A model generated the notes under the pieces. The model was not told the origin of the DNA and made no database searches. It worked only from the letters and a program-made list of their open reading frames with translations. DNA of 64,000 nucleotides, taken from the NCBI GenBank assembly GCA_037576215.1, contig JBANDB010000003.1, forward strand, positions 2,046,001 to 2,110,000, written 5' to 3'. This DNA comes from Armillaria gallica (lineage: Eukaryota; Basidiomycota; Agaricomycetes; Agaricales; Physalacriaceae). This document shows positions 1 through 10,110 of the stretch, piece by piece (position 1 is the stretch's first letter; each line of letters starts with the position of its first letter). Made by a program: the position numbers and the translations under genes.

Positions 1-2409
1 TCTGTCCCTGGGCAGCACGCTCAGCAGACAACCAAGATGGAAGCAGGGAATCGATACAAGCTGGAACGGGACAATACAGTGAACCAAAAGTGCCAGCAGA
101 CTCAAATGCGCGACAAAGCCACTGCCCGTCATCCTTACCATCGGTTATGCGATTTTTATATCGGGGAAGTCATCACCCACATTCATCCATATGCTCCTAC
201 AACATCGTCAGTCCAGCCCAAGCACATCCCCATTTGTGACAACCAGGAACTCAGCGGTAAGTTCAGTTATTGTTCCTGGATCCAGTCTCCTGAAGACACC
301 AAAATAGCATCCCGACCTATTCCTGCCCCATCCCTTGTCTCGCAGCACAGTGCGCCCTAAATTTCCTTTGATGCATAAGTATATACATAATGGATCAATT
401 TTTTTCGTCTAATTTAGTGATCCGTAATGAATACTGGTGACGGGGCGAGTCGTGAGTCGTGAACGCTCAGCACTACTTTCCAACTCTCCACTATAGAGCA
501 CACCAGGAACCTTTGATGCAAAGAAGCGAGTCAAAATCACACGAAAGGATTGTCGTGCGATAGTATTATATCATAAGCGGTTCCAAGCAAACGCAAGTGG
601 TGTACGGTATGTCCAACGAGAATGAAAAGTTAAACAAGTGCAGCAGCAATGTCGACGGCATAGGCACAGTATTACTGAGAACCTCGCCTTTTTTGAGATG
701 GAGATGGTTAAATAAACACGCTTGGCACGGACAGCCCATCGCCCATCGCCCATCGTCACAGCCTTCTTCCATGTGGTCATCTAAGATGGCATCTCGAGAT
801 TGTATAGAAAAAACATCGATGACATTGGTCATGGCGCCATGCTGGAGCCTACAGTAGTGTAGTTTTGTCGATCAGATTGCCGAGATTGATTCCGCGGAAG
901 CAAAATGGCGGGGATGCCTACAAGATCCCGACCAGGCTGAGTCACAAGGCCCGGACTACACTCGAGATAACGAGGTACGGTCCCCCTTGAGAGGAAGCCT
1001 GTGAATGGTAGTGCGTACACCCTGATCTTATAAGATAGTCGGGAATGTAGCTTTGGGGAGTGAACGCGTTGGTGTTTGGCTCGACGGCCCGGGAGAAATG
1101 GGGGAAGGGGGGAGATGGTCATTGAATCGGGCGTATCATGGAGGGAAAGTAGATCCATTTGAGGTGATGGGAGTCATGCACGGTGCATGGGGGAACGCTG
1201 ACAAGGCCACGGTTCCTTGCGAGAGAAATGGAAGCCGTGGGCCTCGTTCTGAGATGTAAATGCCCCTGGCGACCCCAAGCTAAAGTGCATGCAGTGGAAA
1301 GGGAGCCTGAGCTCTGGAGGAATATCGAAGAGCAAGCTCTCCCCCCTAAGAGTCCGATTCAAGACTTCAAATGGGTTCGGGGTGAGCAGGGTACGAGTCG
1401 CGGGTGCTTCATAGAGAGTCAATCCTGAATAGAGCACTCTATTCGTTATCATCTCCTAGTTATCACACCCGGCGGTGGTGGAGGTAGGGTCGTCGGCAGA
1501 CAAAACTAGTGTTTTCATGATCAAAGGTGACACGTCCAGTTTCCGTCGACCGGGGCTTGGTCGAGTTCCAAAGAAGCGTTAATGCTGGGATATGCATTAT
1601 GATCCAAGGCGCTGCTCGATATAGGAGGACACGGAACACGTAACTTACGAGATTGGTAGCCAGAACGAGCGCGTTCTTCGGATGTGTGTTGGCCCATCGA
1701 TCCAAAGGGGAAGGGTATAAAGCAGATCGAACTAAAAGACATCGATTCGTAGCCATGTTGAAAGGTGTACACATACCTAACGGCTATTTCCATGTTCCGG
1801 CTAGACGCACTTCTGAGTCGAATTCGATGAAGGAGGGCGATGTTTGGGTTCAACAATTGAAGCTAACTTCTTGCCGCCGAGAGTCGTCTCTAAATCGACG
1901 TACCTCGTTTCTCTTCATCCCTGGAGTTGTTGTATCAAAAACCCGTTCCTCGGTTTTAATCTGAGACTTGAACGGTGCGTGCTACGGCCAGAAAAATAGC
2001 AAGCAGGTGTTGGACGGGAACAGTTCTCTACCCAAGGAGCAATCTCCGAGTCGTTCTTGATCTCCACCAGATTGGTTCCGTGGAAGGTGAGATCGAATGA
2101 GAAAGGTTCTGTCGAAGCAAATAGTGAAGGAACTGGCAGTACAAGCTTAGAACTGTAGTAACAGAGATAGACAGTGCACGCACCTTATATAATCTCTTTC
2201 CCTTCACAGTCATGGCGGGTGGTGTAGTGCAAGTTGGAAGGCGAGGATCAAGCTCTCAGAAATAAATATCGGAAGGCTAGAACTATGGCAAAGGGGATAG
2301 ATAATGCACGCATTATATCATCGCTTGTGGAAGGGAAGGACGTCGAGAGCTAGACGGTTAACTCGGGCAAAAAAGACCTGGTTAATAAGGAAGACTCAAC
2401 AATCGTAAG
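1..2409. other. Gene-poor repeat region
   Basis: I see no supportable gene here. Small open frames exist, but none shows a recognisable domain or plausible splicing. The stretch carries decayed pieces of the tRNA-like repeat family found further right: a tRNA 3'-end remnant near 366-377, a TTCCGCGGAA palindrome near 890, and the motif GCACGCACCTTATAT near 2177. It also holds a copy of the 3' flank of the clp1-like gene, listed separately, and a short tandem CGCCCAT run near 738-756. Confidence 0.5.
520..715 (-). pseudogene. Duplicated 3' end of the clp1-like gene
   Basis: This stretch matches 5770-5972, which is the 3' flank and last codons of the clp1-like gene. Shared blocks include GTGGTGTAC near 598 and 5851, a GAGAATG(A/G)AAAG(T/C)TAAAC block, and a segment equivalent to the codons for the final RKGEL residues (near 688-712 versus 5945-5970). 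The match stops there, so only the end of the gene was copied. Upstream of both copies lies a tRNA-like 3' end (TTGATGCAT), so a block of tRNA end, spacer and clp1 end seems to have been duplicated. Both are read by eye, and divergence is substantial. Confidence 0.55.
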
Positions 2410-2498
2410 GATCCATGGGGTAGTGGTAATCTGGGTCGTTGCCATAGTGAGCGTAGTATCTGTTATCGATCCGTCGGGGGTTCAATTCCCCTTGATGC
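2410..2498 (+). repeat. tRNA-Gly-like repeat end, degenerate
   Basis: Degenerate copy of the tRNA-like sequence that ends each repeat unit. It keeps the D-loop block GGTAGTGGTAA, the anticodon-arm block GGGTCGTTGCCA and a perfect B-box GGTTCAATTCC. The acceptor 5' side (GATCCAT) no longer pairs well with the 3' side (TTGATGC), and the 3' anticodon stem has a change (CGATCC for CGACCC). It is probably not a working tRNA gene. Confidence 0.6.
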
Positions 2499-2570
2499 AT
2501 AATTGTAAAGTTGGCGAAAACTATTAAAGATTTTTTTTTTTTGTTCTTTGACTTTGAGTCAGCTTCTGAG

Positions 2571-2970
2571 TAGGGTTGCGCACGAAACCTCCAAGGGGGG
2601 TAACTTACCGTTTTTTACCGACCCCTCCCTGAAGGGGTGTTTTGATACGGTAATTTACCGTTACTTACCTATCACGTGCAGAATCACATGACGGACGCGC
2701 GGCAGCTGCAAATTATTTTTTCAGGATGTCTGTGTTCGTATTTTAGGACTTTTTCTGTGTAGGGGATGCTGTAAGTCATCTAAACATATCGCATATTCAC
2801 TCCTGCACCACGTATACGGAATATACATGTAATCGCATTGCATTTTTATGCTAATCAAGCAGTCACATGATGTGTAAGTTACCTCGACGGAAAACCCCTC
2901 CAGCGAGGGGAGGTAACTTACCGGTAATAAACCCAAGTGTAACGAAACCTAGGTTTCGTGCGCTACCCTA
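2571..2970. mobile_element. hAT-type MITE copy 1
   Basis: A 400-bp element with terminal inverted repeats. The left end is TAGGGTTGCGCACGAAACCT; the right end read in reverse is the same except for one base (TAGGGTAGCGC...). It is flanked by the direct repeat CTTCTGAG at 2563-2570 and 2971-2978, an 8-bp target duplication typical of the hAT superfamily. Inside are inverted GTAACTTACCG motifs near both ends. There is no transposase, so it is non-autonomous. A second copy lies at 8594-8994. Confidence 0.9.
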
Positions 2971-2978
2971 CTTCTGAG

Positions 2979-4204
2979 TCCTGACAGGTCACAGCGGACG
3001 ATATGACAATCACACAATGAATCAGATGGATTGCTTTAACTTTTCTAGATTCCGACCCAAGTTTGAGGACATACTACAGGTTGAGTGTTCATGGATGTTG
3101 AATTAAGCGCGAGCTCTATATCACACGAGACTTGTGGGATAAAGTATATCATAACAGCGATGTGGACAGCAAGGGACAACTTCTGTTGATGTGTCTAGCC
3201 CGCCGACATCACACGCTCAACGTCCCATGGTTCCCGCGGAAGCAGAATACCCAAAAGAAAGGGGACTGAGGGCTTGGGGAAATGAAGCTAGAGATCATGA
3301 GGTATGAGAGGAGTTTCAAGTCGTGTGGGCATCCCCGATCTCGGACCCGTCGAGGAGGGGGGAGAAATCAAGCAAAAAAGCAGCGCCCCGTAGCCACATT
3401 GAAAAGGTGCACACATACCAAGGTGCAGAAGGACGAGCGGTTTGGGTTCAGCAAAGTCTTGCGTAGAGTTGTCTCCAAATCGACGTACGTTTGGTCCTGG
3501 AGTTGGTGTACTTTGCAAGGGCTTGGTGCCTAGAAATGTAAGATGTAGAAACCAGCGCCGACAATCAGGTCGTGAGGTGGGAATGATCCCTACTCGTGCA
3601 GCAGTCTCCTTGATCTCCACGCGCCATGAGAAAGTCGGGGACTACGACGTCGCAAGTTAGGTATGACAAAGTCGTGCTATCGATGGACATGACGCTCCCG
3701 ATCTCGTTTTTGCTTCCGCTGGTGGTCGAAACCTCGGCTGTGCGTTTGCAGAGGGGGAGGGCAAAACCAAATCGAACTAAAAAGCATCGACTCGTAGCCA
3801 GGTAGGAGAGACGAACTCGGAGCGGGCCGTAGATGTTTGGGTCTGGGTCGCTTCAGTATAAGCAATCCCTCGGTCCTGTGGAAGCAAAAAGTACGTGGAC
3901 TTGAGCGCCACGAGAAAAGTTTCGAGGAATCAAGGGACTGGTCGGACAGGGGTGGGGCTGCGGAAACAGGGAGGTAGACAGTGCACGCACCTTATATCGT
4001 GTCTTTTCTCTGTTGTCGGAAGGGAAGGCCGTCGCGCACCAAGTCCCAATGCAGGAGGCATGAAAGGTCGTATCACTTGAGACGCGTCAAGAAAGACCAC
4101 GAGACTGTTGTTCCTGGAAATGCGAGAACTAGAGAAGGGTGCGTATTGAGGAGGGAGTACTCGTGTAAAAGGTCTGGTCAGAAAGGAAGAAAGGAGAGAT
4201 GTCT
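2979..4204 (+). repeat. Body of tRNA-like repeat unit, plus copy
   Basis: About 1.2 kb between the MITE and the tRNA-like end at 4205. It shares blocks with the next unit (4306-5541): a CCGCGGAAGCA(A/G)AATAC block (near 3235 and 4972), GACGAGCGGTTTGGGTTC (near 3432 and 4524), GTGCACGCAC (near 3978 and 5245) and AAAGGTCTGGTCAG(A/T)AAGGAAG just before the tRNA-like end. Short frames are present but none gives a recognisable protein. I take it as a non-coding or fully decayed repeat. Confidence 0.55.
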
Positions 4205-4305
4205 GCATTAATGGGGTAGTGGTAACCTGGGTCGTTGCCATTTGGTGTAAAGACACAAGTAACAAATGTCATCGACCCGCCGGGGGTTCAATTCCCCCTT
4301 GATGC
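4205..4305 (+). tRNA. tRNA-Gly(GCC)-like, intron-containing
   Basis: The sequence can be folded as a tRNA. The acceptor stem is GCATTAA with TTGATGC. The D-loop holds AGTGGTAA. The anticodon stem is GGTCG with CGACC, and its loop begins TTGCCA, so U33 is followed by anticodon GCC. The T arm is GGGGG-TTCAATT-CCCCC. The extra bases between A37 and the 3' anticodon stem sit where nuclear tRNA introns do (about 31 nt here). The B-box GGTTCAATTCC is consensus. The D stem is weak, and the copy is embedded in a repeat family, so it may be a tRNA-derived repeat rather than a working gene. Confidence 0.5.
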
Positions 4306-5541
4306 ATACGCCGTTTGAACTCCTAAGGACATTTTGTTCTGACGTCGGACAATAATTGTATTCCACGACCAGATCTGGACGGTGAATCAAGCGCGAGCTC
4401 CATCTAGCACGTTGACAGGCTAACGACAAAACATAAGGTATAATTTCTCTTCGCCACCATCAAACGTTCCGCGGAAGTAAAATAAAGGGGACTACGCTTG
4501 TTGGAAGACATCATGAGTAGAGGGACGAGCGGTTTGGGTTCGATATCAGTAAAAAGCTTCCCAGTGGGCTAGAAATATAACATGTAGAAAGTAGGTTCTG
4601 GGTTGCGCCTTTTGGATGTAGCAGTCTCCAACGAAAGTCGTGGGGTGCGTAGTGGACCAGACGCTCTCGATCTCGTTTTGGTGGTTAACGTTGAAACCTC
4701 GGTCGCGTGGAGGGGGGGGGGGTATAAACGAGATCGAATTAGAAGCATCGGCTTGTTGCTATATTGAGAGGTACGCATACCGGCTAAAGGGAGACAGCGA
4801 TGTCTAGAAGGATCTAGGAGGGCGGGAATGAAGAAGGGGCAAGGAGACGCATAGGCGGGGGACGGTAAGGGAAAGGACGAGGGGCCGTATCAACGCCCGG
4901 TCCTGGAGTTGGTCTGAGACTTGATATATGCAGGTGTTGGATTCTGGGTGAGCGTGCACCCCATATTGGTTCCGCGGAAGCAAAATACCCATGTATGAAA
5001 ATCGTGTGGGTTCCCGATCTCGTTTTGGTGTCGGCCGTGTGTTGAAGGGGGAGGGTAAAACGAATTCAGAGACAAGCGGGCCGTAGACAATCGACGTACG
5101 GCCGTGGAGCTATGCGGTTCTGGGTCGCGGGGAACGGTCGTCTGCTCATGTGTTCTTGAGCGATCCACCAGATTGGGGCAAAGTGTAGTGGGATCGACGC
5201 TATGAGAAAGGATCCGCGGAAGCAAATAGTGAAGGGAATAGACAGTGCACGCACATTGTACCGTCTCTTCTCCTGGCCGATAGTGCAAGTGCGAGAACGA
5301 GGATCAGCGTGACCGGTCCCATTCCCTAAGACGAAGCAGCGAATCGGGCTCTGACGCACGTTAAAGCTTCGCATTTGAGTCGGGGCGGGGGCGGCGCACG
5401 CAGGTCCTTTTCCATAGAGGCTTGACTGTCCTGGAAGTGCAAGATCAACATATCTTCCCTTGGTGCGTGCCGAGAGAGATGGATGGGAGTGTAGTCGGGC
5501 AAAAGGTCTGGTCAGTAAGGAAGACTCAACGATAGGCGTGG
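4306..5541 (+). repeat. Body of tRNA-like repeat unit, plus copy
   Basis: Second well-preserved plus-strand unit, head to tail with the one before it. It carries the TTCCGCGGAAG palindrome three times (near 4470, 4971 and 5215, the last reduced to TCCGCGGAAG), the GTGCACGCAC block near 5245, and AAAGGTCTGGTCAGTAAGGAAG near 5502. A nine-base G run lies near 4714. No convincing protein-coding gene is present. Confidence 0.55.
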
Positions 5542-5635
5542 GCATCAATGGGGTAGTGGTAACCTGGGTCGTTGCCATCTGCATAGTCTTTTCCGCATTC
5601 ATCGACCCGCCGGGGGTTCAATTCCCCCTTGATGC
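5542..5635 (+). tRNA. tRNA-Gly(GCC)-like, intron-containing
   Basis: Best-preserved plus-strand copy. The 7-bp acceptor stem is perfect (GCATCAA with TTGATGC). The anticodon stem is GGTCG/CGACC with loop TTGCCA...T, giving anticodon GCC, and about 24 nt of intron follow position 37. The T arm is perfect (GGGGG/CCCCC). A-box-like and B-box elements are present. Only the D stem is weak. A stretch rich in T follows about 18 nt downstream (5656-5665) and could end Pol III transcription. Confidence 0.55.
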
Positions 5636-5926
5636 ATCTTGAAGATAGTCTTGCTGTTTTTTAATTTTTAGTTTTTATACTTTTGTCAACTGATGCTTAG
5701 CCTTGATTCTTGAATTATTATCGACGAGTCACGAGTCACGACTCTTAAGTCTTAAATCGAGCTCAAATCACGCAGGAGGAGTGTAGTACAAGTCATCATA
5801 TTCTTCTTCTATCCATATATCATAAGTAGTAATAAGTAAATGCGAGTGCGTGGTGTACAGCATATGCAATGAGAATGGAAAGCTAAACAACGAGAAAGCA
5901 AAAATCGACAGCATGAACACATATAA

Positions 5927-6871
5927 TCACTGGTAACCCGGGATCAGCTCGCCCTTTCTGAGGTGGAGACGGGAGTCCGTCCAACCCGCCGCTGTCAAAT
6001 ACACGCCCCACGCGGCATGGATGACTTCCCACAGACCATCATCATCAACGCCCAATGCCACGGTATTCTTCCACAGCCCATGGACTGTCGACAGCCCGCC
6101 AAGAAGCTTGTGCTGCGTGAAATCCTTCGCGAGGGACTCTGCGACGACGAGAAGCTGGGAGTGGATCTCTTCGGCGGTTTTCGGAGAAGAGGAGAGGTGG
6201 GCGGTGGTGGGGAATGGATTGGACGGGAGGGAGCCAGGCGGGAGAAGAGACGCGAGGAGGAGGTCCTGGCGGTGAGTGTACATGTACTGGCTGAGGAGCG
6301 CGTACGACTGGGGATCGGGCAGGCAGAGCGGGTGGACGGGGATCTCCGAGGCTGGTGGTGATGCCAGGATGGTGCTGGGGAGACGGGGGCAGTGCACGGC
6401 GAGGACGTCGTGGTGTGCGGGGTGGAGGGTGACTTTGGTGGAGTTGGGGGCGAAGACGCCGAGGAAGTAGGAGGGGCCCTCTGCGGGTGCGTTGGCAGGG
6501 AGAGTCACGGGGAACCGCGCGGGGATAGGAGTGTCTTTTGGTGGGGCGCAAGGTGCGAGGAGGGAGAGCGTGTAGAACAGCCGCACCCCAAAGTCGCGGA
6601 CGAGGTTGTCCCGTGCGAAAAGGGTCGGTGCCTCGGGGAGAGCGAACACGGGCTGGTTGAGCTTCGGGACGAGCTGGACGGTGATGAGGGTCTCCTTGGA
6701 CGCACGGTAGGTTTTGACGTCGAAGACTATCTGGCCAGGTTTGGCAACAGCGCGTTTCCGTTTGTGGAGAGGGGTTGATAGGGCCTTGGCGGCTGATACG
6801 TGTTTGCCAGTGGTGGAGGCCCGGCGGACGGGGATGTTCTCAGCGTTGGAGGCGTTGCGTTTTCCAATCAT
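5927..6871 (-). CDS. clp1: Clp1-like protein (clamp-cell regulator)
   Basis: Single-exon gene for 314 residues. It resembles basidiomycete Clp1 (clampless 1), a protein required for clamp-cell formation in the sexual programme of Coprinopsis and Ustilago. The supporting features are a basic, disordered N-terminus (about residues 1-45) and the block around residues 130-160 reading YFLGVFAPN..KVTLHPAHHD.LAVHCP, with a C-terminal VHGLWKN.VALGVDDDGLW region. I recognise the family from these blocks by memory, without a search. No enzymatic motif is visible. A TATA-like box lies about 50 bp upstream. It stands alone between repeat blocks, and its 3' end was copied to 520-715. The start is the only in-frame ATG near the N-terminus that fits the length. 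Confidence 0.65.
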   Translation of the reverse strand: MIGKRNASNAENIPVRRASTTGKHVSAAKALSTPLHKRKRAVAKPGQIVFDVKTYRASKETLITVQLVPKLNQPVFALPEAPTLFARDNLVRDFGVRLFYTLSLLAPCAPPKDTPIPARFPVTLPANAPAEGPSYFLGVFAPNSTKVTLHPAHHDVLAVHCPRLPSTILASPPASEIPVHPLCLPDPQSYALLSQYMYTHRQDLLLASLLPPGSLPSNPFPTTAHLSSSPKTAEEIHSQLLVVAESLAKDFTQHKLLGGLSTVHGLWKNTVALGVDDDGLWEVIHAAWGVYLTAAGWTDSRLHLRKGELIPGYQ

Positions 6872-6916
6872 TGTGAGGAGGCGGGGGATTTCTGGAGGTG
6901 TCGTCGTTCCCCTGGG

Positions 6917-6924
6917 ATTATATA
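6917..6924 (-). promoter_or_regulatory. TATA box of clp1-like gene
   Basis: On the minus strand the sequence reads TATATAAT about 46-53 bp upstream of the clp1-like ATG. The position is suitable for a TATA element with a short leader. Assigned by sequence and position only. Confidence 0.45.
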
Positions 6925-7204
6925 CTCCGTCTGTTCACACCAATCGCGTACACCAGCCAATTCACTTATTACTATACATGGGCATATAATCGAATTGCTT
7001 GTACTTGTATGGCTCCCAACACTTTACATACGAGGTAATTCTCGACTAGCAATTGACAGGGTCAGCTGATGTTTATTGTGTGAACCAATTCCGAAGTTTC
7101 GCTTCCATTCTCCTTAGTCTCGATATGTATTTCCACTTGTCCTTTGCGGGTCGTCAATGTGCGCCACACTTGAGGACAATGTGTTTCCAGGAAATTTCCA
7201 AGTT

Positions 7205-8226
7205 GCGATTTACTTCCGCGGAACGACTTTGTTGGCGTCGATCCTTGCGTGGACCGGGCCCAGCTCGAGTTGCTACATCCTCCTTGAATTAGGGTAGAGG
7301 GTTTATTCATTCAGGCATGGGCGAGGACCTTCCAGAAGGATGAGATAGACATGAGGTGCGTACAACTACCTCCTCTTCCACGAAGCCCTGCTCACAACGT
7401 AGGTTTTCGACAGGCACTGCCGACGCAGAGCTCGTCGCTCTAGGACGCTTGGCTCCGCAATCTTTCTCGTCCACCGCCACACTTCCCGTTCCCAACAAAG
7501 AGGCACTCTTGGACACTCTCCCTCCTCGTCGAAGCGTTAGCTACGATTACGAAAGCTTTACTCCAACAGCGACGACGACATGTATCCCCCGAATCTCTCC
7601 CCAGAGGCTCGCTGGCCCTGGACTCGTGGGCTAGTACTCAATCACCTCGACTGCTTCAAGTTCTCGTTGCCGGGCTATGTCTGCTGTCGAGACAGCTCTC
7701 CATTCACACCGCAGGCTGTCCTAAAGCCCATTCCCTGTCCTAAAGCTCACTCACTGTTCGTTGTCGCTGTATACGGGAAGACCCGGGTTGTCCTTGCCCC
7801 ATCGGGCCGAGCGCATACGCTTTGCTCGCGATCGTGCCACGCATTTAACGGGCGTCTACTCCGCGATGGCCACTGCTCTCAGGATATTTAGCACGCCAGG
7901 TTTCCGAGTGCTGGACGAACATCCTCTAACAGGGCGCATGGGTTAGTTTCTACGGAGTGCCAGGTATTTTTCAAACGAGTCGCCACCCATGTTTCCCGTT
8001 CCTCCATAATCCTTTGCTGGGAAGCACCCCAATTTGGTTGGCACCAGTAAATCCTGAGCCCGTACTTTCTGAGCTCCGAGTCGAGGCAGGGGTGGATTTT
8101 TGATGGCTCGGAGTCGCATGCCATCGGGTCGCTCTGTCATTTCGTATAGAATACCTGCTTGTATGTGCGGACTCTGCTGTATTCGTTCAATGTCAGAAAA
8201 TAAAAATTATCAGACGATAAGGGGAC
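7205..8226 (-). repeat. Body of tRNA-like repeat unit, minus copy
   Basis: About 1 kb that recurs, diverged but collinear, at 16950-17979. Both contain TCCGCGGAACGACTTTG, GGCGTCGATCCTTGCGTG, AGAAGGATGAGATAGA.ATG, GCTTCAAGTTCTC and GTCGCTGTATACGGGAAGA in the same order, and both end at a shortened tRNA-like sequence. Several open frames cross it, but their translations are low-complexity and are not kept between copies, so I do not call a gene. Confidence 0.65.
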
Positions 8227-8283
8227 GCATCGATGGGGAATTGAACCCTCGGCGAGTAGCCCTCACCACTGCTTCATTAATGC
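8227..8283 (-). repeat. Shortened tRNA-like repeat end
   Basis: Read on the minus strand it begins GCATTAATG, has AGTGGTGAGG and ends GGGTTCAATTCCCCATCGATGC. It keeps D-loop, T-loop and acceptor sequences but lacks the anticodon arm and intron seen in the long copies. A close relative lies at 17980-18036. It is a deletion derivative, not a functional tRNA. Confidence 0.55.
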
Positions 8284-8593
8284 GCGACAGTTTTCTTTGT
8301 GTGACGTCCTCATCACACACCATTCTCGAGGATCTTGTTTCTGCGGTCCCCCTTCTCTTACGCCGTCTATGGGTAGAAGGAGCTACTTAGCATCTCGCCT
8401 CGGAAATAGAGAGAAAGTACTAACCTTGTCTACATCGCATCTCGTACCTTGAGAATGCCAGAATCAAGCCTTTTCCGCCTACAAATTTGTTTCCGCTCCC
8501 CGTGAACGTGCCATATTCCAAGAAAGACTGCCGCTTGGGGTGTATTTTTTGACGGAAGGGTGTAATTAAGAATCAAGATTGTGTGATGCAAAG

Positions 8594-8994
8594 TAGGGTT
8601 GCGCACGAAACCCTAGGTTTTGATACACTAGGGTTTCGGACCGGTAAGTTACCGGTTAGTTACTGGTAATTTACCTGTCATGTGATGACATTTGAGCAGC
8701 AATATCAGTACTATATTCAATCCCGTTGTAGTTATATTTTATTTACAGCCAAAAACATATCTCTGTAGCAATTTTTGATGAATCACACTTCAGGAGAAAG
8801 AAATTTGTGTAAAAGAATACGACAATGAAGATGCTGCAAAATTTTGCAAATGACGCGCGTCGGGCATGTGATTATACACGTGATAGGGTAAGTAACGGTA
8901 AATTACCGTATCAAAACACCCCCCTTGGAGAGGGCTTGGTAAAAAAACGGTATGTTACCCCCCCCCCCCTCTGGAGGTTTCGTGCGCAACCCTA
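8594..8994. mobile_element. hAT-type MITE copy 2
   Basis: A 401-bp element with the same ends as the copy at 2571 (TAGGGTTGCGCACGAAACC... at both ends). It is flanked by a perfect 8-bp direct repeat ATGCAAAG at 8586-8593 and 8995-9002. The subterminal GTAACTTACCG-like motifs are shared. The middle differs from copy 1 and is AT-rich, without coding capacity. Both copies have intact ends and exact target duplications, so insertion was probably fairly recent. Confidence 0.9.
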
Positions 8995-9050
8995 ATGCAA
9001 AGTCAATATTGCATGAAAAAAATTAAGCAACTCGAAATCCAGCGGGCAAT

Positions 9051-9143
9051 GCATCAAGGGGGAATTGAACCCCCGGCGGGTCGAAAACGTCGTGTAGAAG
9101 TTATTCATGGCAACGACCCAGGTTACCACTACCCCATTGATGC
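9051..9143 (-). tRNA. tRNA-Gly(GCC)-like, intron-containing
   Basis: Minus-strand counterpart of the copy at 5542. It has the acceptor pair GCATCAA/TTGATGC, the anticodon arm GGTCG-TTGCCA with CGACC, about 23 nt of intron, and T arm GGGGG-TTCAATT-CCCCC. All conserved tRNA blocks match the plus-strand copies, while the intron sequence differs completely. That pattern fits selection on the tRNA part or recent spread of the tRNA part. Confidence 0.55.
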
Positions 9144-9289
9144 GGAGCATTTTTGCTTTCCCCAATTTGGTAACGTCACAAGTTTTGCGATCGACGTGCA
9201 CGCCTCGCGTTCTCACCTCGTCAGACCGATGGGTTGCATCTGCCCCAAGAATTGTTTCTTTCCATCCATCCTGCGCAAACACCTAAATG

Positions 9290-9770
9290 AAGTTCTAATT
9301 TCATCCTGCTCCGCTCTCGCATCGATTTTCGACAGTGACTGCCGTCGTCTCTCTTGGACGAACCATACTTGCCGATCCCAACAAAGGCTCGGAGGTGCTC
9401 TTGGACTCTTTGCCTTCTCATCTAAATGTTGGTGACGAATACGAAGGCTTTACTCTAACAGCGATGACCGAATCTCCCCAGCAACGACCCGCTAGCCTTG
9501 GATTCGATCTCCCAAGTATATTCACCGCCCGTCACCCTCGACACTCCTTGGGTGCCGACACAGCTAGACTCTCCATGTACAGCCTACTCTAAAGTCTATT
9601 CGATTTCGTGTCGCTGTATACGAGTTGTCCGAGTCCTTACCCCATTGGGCCGCCTAAATATACTTTGCTCGGCATGCCTGTCTACTCCGCGAAACCAAAC
9701 CTCCACACTCTGAGACCAGGATCAGCACTGGAGACCAACAGGACGCATAGGGTTAGTTCCTGAGGAGTGC
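9290..9770 (-). repeat. Partial repeat-unit body
   Basis: This matches part of the 16950-17979 unit. Shared blocks include CATCGATTTTCGA.AGTGACTG (near 9320 and 17150), GACTCTTTGC.TCTCATCT.AA.GTTGGTGA (near 9406 and 17254) and GAATACGAAGGCTTTACTC. The copy is shorter and more decayed than that at 7205. No gene is supported in it. Confidence 0.5.
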
Positions 9771-10015
9771 CAGAATTATCTACTACGAGCCCCCACCCAC
9801 CGCCACAATCTTCGCTGGGAGTATTCTTCGAGCACGCCAATTCGGCTGCTGGACAGGTTCGTTCCCGACTCGAGGCAGGGATGTATTCATGCCATCAGGA
9901 CCCGGGGTCGCTCTATTCCTTATTTCCATTTTGCGTTTACGGATAGAAGAATAGATGCAAGACCTTGAAAGTTGACACTACTTTCGTGTTGGAAGAGAAT
10001 TATCCGCAACTATAT

Positions 10016-10110
10016 GCATCGACGGGGAGTTGACCGTCATGCGTGAAAAATAATCACATTGCCTCATGCATAATCATCAACATACATGTTACCACTACCC
10101 CGTTGGTAGC
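10016..10110 (-). repeat. tRNA-like repeat end, degenerate
   Basis: Only the outer parts of the tRNA-like sequence survive: GCATCGACGGGGAGTTGA at one end and GTTACCACTACCCCGTTGGTAGC at the other. The anticodon stem is lost. A decayed end of another minus-strand unit. Confidence 0.4.

Noticed and set aside
37..360. Open frame of 107 codons on the plus strand
   Set aside because: No domain, poor codon pattern, no splice-supported extension, and it lies in a repeat-rich region.
2979..5541. Frames in the plus-strand repeat bodies as a possible transposon protein
   Set aside because: Related units do not keep the same reading frame or the same protein, and no transposase or reverse transcriptase motif is visible.
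5963..6778. Long open frames antisense and out of frame to the clp1-like gene
   Set aside because: They overlap the clp1-like gene in GC-rich sequence, and their translations are low-complexity Arg/Pro/Gly runs; they are shadows.
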